This document shows, one piece after another, positions 56,374-64,000 of a DNA stretch of 64,000 nucleotides (its first letter is position 1; every line of letters starts with the position of its first letter). Source of the stretch: Wurfbainia villosa. Taxonomy: Eukaryota; Streptophyta; Magnoliopsida; Zingiberales; Zingiberaceae. The stretch lies in NCBI GenBank assembly GCA_025175895.1, contig CM045993.1:49914621-49978620 (forward strand). The letters run 5' to 3'. The position numbers and the translations under genes were made by a program. The notes beneath the pieces are model-generated. The model was not told the origin of the DNA. It worked only from the letters and a program-made list of their open reading frames with translations, and ran no database searches.

Positions 56374-56762
56374 GAACTTGCTTGGACTTACAAACCCTAA
56401 AATATATTTACAAACTTTTTGAGTTAAGGCAAAAGGGGGAGAAAGTCACAAAAGTAACCAAAATTAACCAAAATTAAAGGGGAAGAAAGTAAACAAAATT
56501 ATTACCTTTTATATTAAGTAATTCCGATTACTTAAGCAACTATTAAGGGGGAGTAAAAATTATTTTTCAAGAACTCACCTTCGGTCAAGGGGGAGGTTAC
56601 CTCAAAGGGGAGAACTTGAAACAATAATATTTCTCATTCATATTTAATCATTATGCTAGCTCATTCATATTTAATCTTTATGCTAGCTCATTCATGCTTA
56701 ATCATTATGCTAGCTTAATTTTTCCTTAACTTTTAGGGTTTGCCATGAATCAAAGGGGAGAT
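55959..56762 (+). repeat. 3' UTR of the SIRE copia with (AT)n and short repeats
   Basis: An (AT)n run of about 83 nt is at 56289-56371. Three copies of a 25-27 nt unit containing TATTTAATC and TATGCTAGCTC lie at about 56636-56715. A polypurine tract precedes the LTR at 56763. Non-coding. Confidence 0.8.
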
Positions 56763-58100
56763 TGTTGGTGCAAAGTGGACACCAAAGTCGAACCGATTTT
56801 GATTATGGCAAAAGGCTCAATAGTTAAGGGTATATTTGTTATCTTACGAGCTCAATTAAGTGTGCGTAAATGCTAAAGTTGAGCGGAAGGTTCGCGACAC
56901 CGGTGGGAACCGAGGTGGTCGGGCAACGCCGAGGACTTCGGAGGAAGCCGAGGTACTCGGTTTAAGACCGGAAGCGAGGCTACAAGGTAAGCTCGTGTGA
57001 AAGCGAAGCAAGGACGTTAAGCGTAGATCCGACCCAATACCTCCAATGGAAGGTCTAGGTCGAGATCAGTTGGTTAGAACCATCGTACTTTATATTTTAA
57101 GCTAACTTGTACTGCAGTCCAAAACCCTTTGACTACAGTTACAATCTACTAGCCTCGAATTTCAAGGGGGTGAATTTGGACTTGACTCGTGTTTTGGTAC
57201 AAAGGGTGATGTGGCATCAAGGTGGACATCCAAACCATCACCAAGCTTGGACCCCCAAAATTAGGTGATGTGGCATCAAGGTGGACATCCAAAACCATCA
57301 TCAAGTTGGACGCCCAAAATGAGGTGAGTTGGCACAAGATGGTTGGCAAACCACCATCAAGGGAGAGTTGGCACAAGATGGTTGGCTCCCATGATGTGGC
57401 ACAAGTTGGATGGCTCCAACAAGTTGGCGTGAAGGCCTCCTTGAGGTGGCACAAGGTGGTTGGATGAGCACCTCATCCTTGAGTTGTGGCACAAGGTGGT
57501 TGGATGAAGCACCTCATCCTTGAGTTGGCGCAAAGGATGTGGATGAGCAAGACTTGGGGGATAAGAACCTCACCTTGGACACTACCTATGTCTAAATTCA
57601 TAGATCAATATCCATAAATAGACATGTTCACGCCAAGCAAAATATATAAGAAATCAAGAGCTCTCAACACGCCGTCGTAACGCCGCTACTACTACTCACA
57701 TTTGCTACGACGAAGTGCCGCCGACAACGAAAGCTACATCTTCTACTTATAAGAGTTGTCGGTATATTTATTTAAGTTCTACTTCTTTAAATTGTCTTTG
57801 TGCTTTAATCGTAACAAGGAAAGGGGGAGTGTCCCTTTGCCTTGATTTCTTTTTGTGATCGTTGCTCCTACTTCCAACGAGGAGGAGTGGTTTTAGTGAA
57901 TTGCCCTCCGTACGTGATCAAGGATCACTAGGGCCGTGGATTAGCAATCGAAAGATTGTGAACCACGTAAAAATATCTTGTCTACTTTATATTTCCGCTG
58001 TGCACTCTCTACTTGCTTTTTACTTATTGCAAAAGTTTTTTTTTTTAACGACACCGTATCGCTATTCACCCCCCCCTCTAGCGACACTTTCGATCCAACA
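56763..58100 (+). repeat. 3' LTR of the SIRE copia
   Basis: This 1338-bp LTR is the partner of 49154-50532. It lacks about 30 bp of the U3 repeat near 57360 and differs in a short block near 57125-57150; the rest is nearly identical. Leader helices at 57865-57967 are unchanged. Confidence 0.9.
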
Positions 58101-58216
58101 CCTACGTGGTTACATGTCGTGTGGCGGGATCGACTTATTATTTAAAAGACAATCAGGGCAAGGAATTCCCTCGGCCTTGGAACGTTGTACATTTGAAATA
58201 CTTTCATACCGTGTAA
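58101..58216 (+). pseudogene. Gypsy integrase C-terminal end after the nested insertion
   Basis: It resumes the integrase tail interrupted at 49153, with YYLKDNQGKEFPRPWNVVHL, and ends at TAA 58214-58216. TSD copy at 58101-58105. Confidence 0.85.
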
Positions 58217-58562
58217 GAAGAGATGGTTGAAGGAAATAGTTCGGTATGTTCCTTATGAAATACACGTGACATTCAACATGTTGTCTGGCATATGAGGAAC
58301 ACAAACATAGGTGGCGAATCATTGACATAAAAAATAACTCCCCTCTTACAGAATAAAGAAAATTAAAAATAAGGAAGGAATGACATGTGGTGATCAGCAT
58401 CCCTTAACAACAGTCGTCTCAGAGCAATGCCATAAATTATAATTTGAAATGGTCCGGAAAATAACGCCTGAAGCTGACCTCCCAATGCAGAAAGAGCGCG
58501 GGTTGGGTAGCAGGAGGCAGCCCTTGATCGACATATTGCTGAACTGCTTCATTAAATCTGTC

Positions 58563-60489
58563 CTAGAAGGTGGCCCGCATCAGAGCTATCAGGCGCTCTC
58601 GTTGGCTCGGGTCATCGGAGCGACGATTCTGATGGGACCTGCGACATTTTTCTTGATGTTCTCTAAGGGATTGACGCATTTCATAGTATCGGTGTGATAT
58701 TTGAATGATGGCATCGGCCAAAGTGGATATGTCATCAACCCGAGAAGTTTGATCCTGTTGTAGGACCCTTGTCATCTCCATCATATCTTGGTGCAGGGAG
58801 GCAGAAATCCCTTCCACGGCCTCCGTATGAGATCTGGTGCGGACAATTTCATTACCCAGTTGTTGGAGGGAGGCTTCCTTCTTGAGTATGCAGGCGTGAG
58901 TGTGCGCCCTAGATGTTATTAAGGAGGAATTTTCTTGTACCTCCTTGTATAGTCGTGTGCGGAGGTCAGCTATTTTGTCCGCGTCTCTTTGATGTCGAGC
59001 TTGAAGGTCGGCTATGGTTTCAGAATCTTTCTACCTCTCACGGAGGATTTCAGCTAGTTGTTCCTGATAACTAGCCAATTCTTGGGACGTGGAAAATGTT
59101 TTGTTGGCATCCTCCTGCTAGGAACTTTGAAGAGTGGATAGGAGTTCAGTATGCATTTGCTATTACGCCTACAATGCCTCTATGGTCCTAGCATCCTCCT
59201 GCCGTTGGCAGTGAGCCTCGGCTAGTTGATCCCGGCAGTGTGCCAGTTCTTGCAATAAAAGATGCTCTTGGTCCTTGGAGACGGTTTGATCCTCTAGATA
59301 TTGTTAGCCCTGCTGCAGAAACTGAGCTCAGTATTGTGCGAAAGAATGCTCCAGTTCTTGGTAATTTACTAATGCCTGTGGGCCACCAATGAAGAAGAAA
59401 TTTTTATGGAGGGGAAACTAGAAAAATCAATTGAAGGAACTTACTAGTTCTAAAACATGGCGCAGGCCCTCCATTCTCGGAACTAGCTCTTCCAGGTTGA
59501 GGATTTGAGCAGCCCGACTAGAGGAAGAAGAGGGGATAAAGGCCACTAAAGGAGAAGGTTTGCTCATGATGGGTTGGAAAGGAGTTGGGGCGGTAGATTG
59601 TGCTGTTGATCCAGGGAGAGGAAGGGTGATGTTCAAAGGAGTGGAATGGGGTATGGAGACAGCAGGATGTGTCGAGGGGGCTACAAACAGAGCCTTTGCC
59701 AGCAGGCTTGAAGAAATTGGAGAAGAAAAAGGGGAAAGAGATGGTGGTGGCAAAATGTCAGATATCACCTGTTATCGGCGGGGAAGAAAGGAATCTACTT
59801 GAGGATAATCGGCTGGTGGTGTGAGTAATGAGGTGTAAAGGGAGGCGATGATAGAAAGGCGAGCAGTGGTGGCCAAGGGAACACTTGGGAGGAAGGTTCT
59901 TCAGCGGGGGAAGAATGCCGGAGTCATGGTTTGTACTTGGTTGAGGAGAAATGCTTCCCAAGCTTTGGATGGATGGGGAAGGCAACGGGGAGGTGAGCAG
60001 AAGGTGTGAGGGTGAAGATGAAGGAGTTGTAGTGGAAATGGATCCTAATGTTGATGGAAGCTCTAAGGGAGGAGAAAGATCAGGAAGGAGGATATCCTCC
60101 GCCTGCAGATGTGGGCATGCTGCGCCCCTCAGTTTAGCTTGATTCTGTAGAAAAGGAGGGGGCGATTTATGGATGCCCAGGATAGAAGGCGAAGAGACGG
60201 GTGAGCTAGGGTTTGTCGGTGGTACTAAAGAAGAAGGAAGAGAAGACAATAATGATGGAAAGTCTATGCTGGGTGTATGTGATGCCAAGAAGGAGGAAGT
60301 TGTGGAGGAATGAGGAGGATAAGTGGATACCGAGGAATGAGGAGGATAAGTGGATACCGGAGCAAGGATGGCGAGGGCGGATGAAAATGAAATAGGGGAT
60401 GAAAGTGGAATCGTCGTAGTCTGTTGACCTTCGCTTCACCTAGACCCTTGACGGTGTTTTGCTAGTAGTTGTTGAAAGAAAGAATGCAT
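58563..60489 (-). pseudogene. Antisense ORF 1 of the gypsy element (Pro/Ser-rich plus coiled coil)
   Basis: Minus-strand ATG at 60489 opens a frame with one TGA after about 17 codons. It continues as a Pro/Ser-rich region (60440-59430) that includes a duplicated YPPHSS segment. A consensus donor (CTA|GTAAGT, about 59447) and an acceptor (CCCACAG near 59370) suggest an intron. The following part to the stop at 58563 is charged and heptad-rich (QELAHCRDQLAEAH, MRQSLREHQEK), interrupted by several stops. Tat elements commonly carry extra antisense ORFs between pol and 3' LTR; the function of such proteins is not established and I recognise no enzyme domain. Confidence 0.55.
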
Positions 60490-60844
60490 CTTGACTCTCA
60501 AGGGAGAAACAAAGCACAGAAGTTGTCTAACTGAGCACAGAGAGGCTGGTGCTGGCAAAGAGGAAGAAGAAAGTTGAAAGCCGAAAGGAAACAGAAGTGA
60601 AAAAGAGGGAAGAGAAAAAGTCTTATATGGGGCACAGGATGTGCTTATGGTGTTAATTGGGCCTCAAAGAAGAGATGTGGGCCCTTAGGAGGTGTGGAAT
60701 TGTAACCTATTTTTTTGCGACCCATTATCTGCCAGAACCGTTATCCCTACATAGAAGAAGAATGGAGGCGTATGGCTTCGGAGTAGAGATATGGCCCCAT
60801 GAAGGTATACATCCTATTTTTCTTAAGGCCTGGCCTCAGCCAAA
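60490..60844. other. Gypsy spacer between antisense ORF 1 and the tandem repeats
   Basis: A non-coding interval. On the minus strand it would hold the promoter and leader of antisense ORF 1, but no convincing TATA box was picked out. Confidence 0.4.
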
Positions 60845-61450
60845 GTCGTTATCCCCGTTTAACGGATGAACGAAGGAATAAGGGCAGAGTGAAAAAATTC
60901 TTCCGACCTGAGGGGGAAAAACCCTAGATAAGGTCATCATACATTTTTATGGCTCGGTGTTAGTCGAAGCCGTTATCCCCGTACGGTGGTGGAACGTAGG
61001 AGTAGGGTTTAAGGTAAGAACACCTGTGAAGAATGGCAGAGTGAAAAATTCTCCTGACCTGATGGGGCAAAGCCCTATATTAGGTCGTCAAACTTTTTTA
61101 TGGCTTGGTGTTAGCCGAAGTCGTCATCCCCGTGTGATGGTGGAACGGAGGAGTGGGGTCTAAATGCACAACATCATGCAATGGCGGAGTAAAAAAATTT
61201 TCCGGCCCGACCAGGTGAAGCCCTAGGTCAGGCCGTCATTATTTTCTTTGTTAGCCTTTCAGGCAAGTAGATATCTTCGTACGGGGGACGATCGAAGGAG
61301 TTGGGTTTAAGGTAGATGCACTTTCGAAGAAATACAACGGTGGAGTAAAAAATTCTTCCGACCTGACCAGGTGAAGCCCTAGTTCAGGTCGTCACTATTC
61401 TTATTGTTTGCCTGCAAGACAAGCAGATATTCCTGTATGGTGGTGGATCG
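60845..61450 (+). repeat. Tandem repeat A, ~150 bp x 4, gypsy 3' region
   Basis: Four diverged units are anchored by TTCYYCCGACCTGA-like segments at about 60889, 61041, 61189 and 61345, spaced 148-156 bp. Each contains CCCCGT-GTGGTGGA[AT]CG, a segment shared with repeat B. Confidence 0.7.
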
Positions 61451-61539
61451 GAGGAGTTGGGTTCAAGGTAGATACAAGAAAGAAGATATAGCGACAGATT
61501 GGAGGAGCTGAATCTGTGCGCAGTTATATATATTATTTT

Positions 61540-62385
61540 TATCCCCGTGCGGTGGTGGATCAGAAGAGATGAGTTTTACCTCAGCTATATATATTGTTTT
61601 TATCCCCGTGCGATGGTGGATCGGAAGACCTGAGTTTTACCTCAACTATATATATTATTTTTTTATCCCCGTGCAATGGTGGATCGGAAGAGTTGAGTTT
61701 TACCTCAGATATATATATTATTTTTATCCCCGTGCAGTGGTGGATCGGAAGAGCTGAGTTTTACCTCAGCTATGTATATTATATTTTATCCCCGTGCGAT
61801 GGTGGATCGGAAGAGCTGAGTTTTATCTCAGCTATATATATTATTTTTATCCCCGTGCGGTGGTGGATCGGAAGAGCTGAGTTTTACCTCAGTTATATAT
61901 ATTATTTTTATCCCCGTACGGTGGTGGATTGGAAGAGCTGAGTTTTACCTCAGCTATATATATTATTTTTTTATCCCCGTGAGGTGGTGGATCGGAAGAG
62001 CTGAAAACTCAGCTATATATATTATTTTTATCTCCGTGCGGTGGTAGATCGGAAGAGATGAGTTTTACCTCAGCTATATATATTATTTTATTTTATTTTA
62101 TTTATTCCCGTGCGGTGGTGGATCAGAAGAGTTGAGTTTTTCTTCAGCTATATACATTTTTTTATCCCCGTGCGGTGGTGGATCGGAAGAGCTAAGTTTT
62201 ACCTCAGTTATATATATTATTTTTATCCCCGTGCGATGGTGGATCGGAAGAGCTGAGTTTTTCCTCAACTATATATATTATTTTTATCCCCATACGGTGG
62301 TGGATCGAAAGAGCTGAGTTTTACCTCAGCTATATATATTATTTTTATCCCCGTGCGATGGTGGATCGGAAGAGTTAGGTTTTCA
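61540..62385 (+). repeat. Tandem repeat B, 61 bp x ~14, gypsy 3' region
   Basis: About 14 units of usually 61 bp carry CCCCGTGCGGTGGTGGATCGG, a short palindrome AGCTGAG...CTCAGCT and a TATATATATTATTTTT tail. Most keep the palindrome. One near 61999 has a shorter loop. Apparent plus-strand ORFs across it are artefacts of a stop-poor repeat. Confidence 0.9.
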
Positions 62386-62640
62386 CCCAGCAATAATATA
62401 TATATATTGTGAAAGTTGTATTTTTACTTGATTTCTATACAGTGAAAGAGGCGTTGAGGAAACTCAGTAAGTTTTATTTGCCAAGTAGAGTTGACACATT
62501 TTAACTTATTATTCCTATAATGTGCATGTAGCAAAGAAGAGACACATGCAATCTGGAGCGATGAAAATTTCATTGATAAAGGAAAGTTACATAACACAGC
62601 CTTCCTGAAAAAGAAAATAACAGATGAAGCCCCCTCTTCA
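62386..62640. other. Gypsy 3' region, non-coding
   Basis: A short AT repeat (62397-62409) is followed by unique sequence. No gene on either strand. Confidence 0.4.
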
Positions 62641-62926
62641 AGGGGAATTACAGTTCTTCCCGAGGGGGTACCAAAGATGCTCCTTTATGCGTCTGTGGCT
62701 GACGACACAGTTGCCGAAGGTAGGACTACTACAGGAATATGTTCTTGGATAGATTCCTTTGAGATACCGCCAGCTCTTGACACAGAGAATAGTTGTGAGT
62801 AGAGGTTATCCGTAGGCGCCGCTTTAGGTCTTGGATTTGTCCCTCCAACTCCCCAATACGACGTCGTTCTTCAGTCTATCTCTTCGGAGAAGGAGAGTTA
62901 CTATCTTGCTCAGATGAGTGTTCCAT
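62641..62926 (-). pseudogene. Antisense ORF 2 of the gypsy element (short, charged)
   Basis: Minus-strand ATG at 62926 starts MEHSSEQDSNSPSPKR and then hits TAG. The same frame continues with a charged helix (EERRRIGELEGQIQDLKRRL) to further stops near 62740. It resembles the small coiled-coil antisense ORFs of plant gypsy elements, but I recognise no domain. Confidence 0.45.
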
Positions 62927-63388
62927 GGCGCAAGAAGGAGGAAGGAGAAAGGTGCACTAACAGGCAGTTGGGGTTTCTTATAGATAAAAAAGAGGGATAT
63001 TAATTGACCTTCTTGGGAAGTAGAGGCATTAAATGCAGATAAAGGGGGAAGATGTAAGGGTCGTAGTGGGTGTTGTTGAGAGAAGTAATTCTGAAAAGAC
63101 TATCCGTGTTTCACAAAAAGGGCAAGTATGAAGCCAACTTAACTCTATGTGGAGATCGATCCTTTTCTGAAAATATTCCTTAGTCGGATTACGTGAAGTT
63201 GACCTAGTCCAAAAAGGGTTATTGTCATCGAAGGTTTTTGTTAAAATAGTTTGGAGTTTATGAAACAATAAAAAAGACAAGTACAGATATCCATTCCTTT
63301 TTATTTATTTTTTTTATTTACAAGTGGTATCTAGGCAATTGGCACCAACTAATATGCTAAATGGTGGTTACAATAATTAAACTCTGGT

Positions 63389-64000
63389 TTATACAGGTTT
63401 AGTGCCATTGTTATTACTAGGGGAGCTTACAGAGGACTCCTCTGCAGGAAGGGGTGCTAGAACGACCCTGTAAAGGTCGCCTCGGGCCCAAGGTGATGCA
63501 GGCAGATTTTCGACTGGGGGGAGCGGAGGAACCTCCTTCGGAGGGACTGGAAGGAAAGCTAGGGTGGGAGGAAGCGGAGGAAGTTCAACGGAAGCTCGAG
63601 GATCTCCCACTGTGTATTCCCAGGTCATTGGGGGGTTCCAGACCCGATTGCGAAAGGAAGGGAAGGGAGCCCGGAAGGACGTCCTCATGTTGGGGGCCAA
63701 GGCATTGGCCGATGCAAGAGGAGGAGGTCGATATGCTGAGGCGGTCGTGGATCGGGTAGAAGATTCTTTGGAGGATCCTGTGTCCAGATCATATAGCTCA
63801 AAGGAATCAGAATCGAAGGTTATGTTGATGGGGCGTCTGGCAGAAGTCATGAAGGTAGGATGGGGAATAGCTAGGGCTCGCAGTAACAATTTATAGTCGA
63901 AGGGGGAAGGTTTGTATTCATCCTTGGGAAGGAAGAGAAGGCAAAAGGGCGAGGGAAGTAATGGCGTCAGTATGGGGAATAATCGAGATATTAGTCCCGG
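63389..64000 (-). pseudogene. Antisense ORF 3 of the gypsy element, open at the window edge
   Basis: A minus-strand frame runs from 64000 (no start in window) to the stop at 63389, at least 203 codons. It includes FLPKDEYKPSPFDYK, a serine/acidic segment (DSDSFELYDLDTGSSKESS) and a Pro-rich C-terminal part (VPPKEVPPLPPVENLPASP). No domain is recognised. An unbroken frame this long in an otherwise decayed element stands out; it could be younger, constrained, or chance in Pro-rich DNA. Confidence 0.5.

Larger units (their letters stand above)
49154..58100 (+). mobile_element. Degenerate gag-pol SIRE-type copia nested in the gypsy integrase (TSD CCTAC)
   Basis: This 8947-bp element is flanked by CCTAC (49149-49153 and 58101-58105). 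LTRs are 1379 and 1338 bp, with PBS 50535, gag, protease, integrase, RT and RNase H in copia order. A 3' UTR contains an (AT)n tract, and AAAGGGGAGAT is the polypurine tract. Most differences are one-base indels that break frames. It is the only gag-pol SIRE relative here and a plausible type of helper for the gag-only copies. Confidence 0.92.
36129..64000 (+). mobile_element. Large Tat-lineage Ty3/gypsy element with two nested insertions, right end outside window
   Basis: LTR, PBS, gag, PR, RT, RNase H, second RNase H and IN occur in gypsy order, interrupted at 38895-45644 and 49154-58100. After IN come antisense ORFs and two tandem-repeat blocks. Removing the insertions leaves over 12 kb without reaching a 3' LTR, a size seen in Tat/Ogre elements. 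The dual RNase H is the strongest lineage marker. Many stops and lost active-site residues show it is dead. Confidence 0.85.

Noticed and set aside
61569..62317. Plus-strand ORFs with repeated PVRWWIG-like peptides
   Set aside because: They are translations of the 61-bp tandem repeat, which lacks stops; the unit length is not a multiple of three, so the peptide changes frame.
61540..62385. CRISPR-like regularly spaced repeats
   Set aside because: Units are contiguous with no unique spacers, and the context is a plant gypsy element.

Overview
The window is nuclear DNA of a flowering plant. It has plant Ty1/copia and Ty3/gypsy LTR retrotransposons, a badnavirus-like endogenous pararetrovirus, a Mutator-type MITE and two intron-containing plant genes. 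A monocot is my guess from the badnavirus-like and SIRE/Tat content; the sequence does not prove it. No rRNA, tRNA, CRISPR or prokaryotic feature was seen.

Layout. 1-7849: SIRE-like non-autonomous copia sequence (gag remnant only) with two LTRs, a partly inverted LTR end and an inserted copia solo LTR (3082-4891). 7850-12915: shuffled, mutually inverted fragments of an endogenous pararetrovirus, interrupted by a SIRE-family solo LTR (8896-10400). 12989-13514: a 526-bp foldback MITE with a 9-bp target duplication. 14528-18742: the only clear host genes, a convergent pair: a three-exon CYSTM protein gene (+) and a four-exon SCI1-like gene (-), with a possible upstream 5' UTR exon near 19.7-19.96 kb. 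20149-25160: a minus-strand gag-only copia element (TSD ATTTA). 25168-35775: a minus-strand LTR split by a full-length degenerate Tork/Angela-type copia (25733-35242, TSD TCTTC). 36129-64000: the 5' LTR and body of a very large Tat-lineage Ty3/gypsy element (gag, PR, RT, RNase H plus a second RNase H, IN, antisense ORFs, two tandem-repeat blocks). It runs off the right edge and carries two nested SIRE-type insertions, a gag-only element at 38895-45644 (TSD TCCTC) and a gag-pol element at 49154-58100 (TSD CCTAC).

How it fits together. None of the element proteins is intact; every pol has stops, frameshifts or lost catalytic residues. The gag-only elements share LTR-end, PBS and gag/spacer features with the gag-pol SIRE copy, as expected of parasites of an autonomous relative. 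The most interesting signal is structural. Copia LTRs of several families and the gypsy LTR share a set of helices about 250-300 nt downstream of the TATA box whose stems change sequence but stay complementary. One LTR family carries a U3 array of about 11 small hairpins with a co-varying stem pair. The Tork leader carries four copies of one hairpin core on differing but complementary lower stems. These look like selected nucleic-acid structures and are the main candidates for something undescribed.
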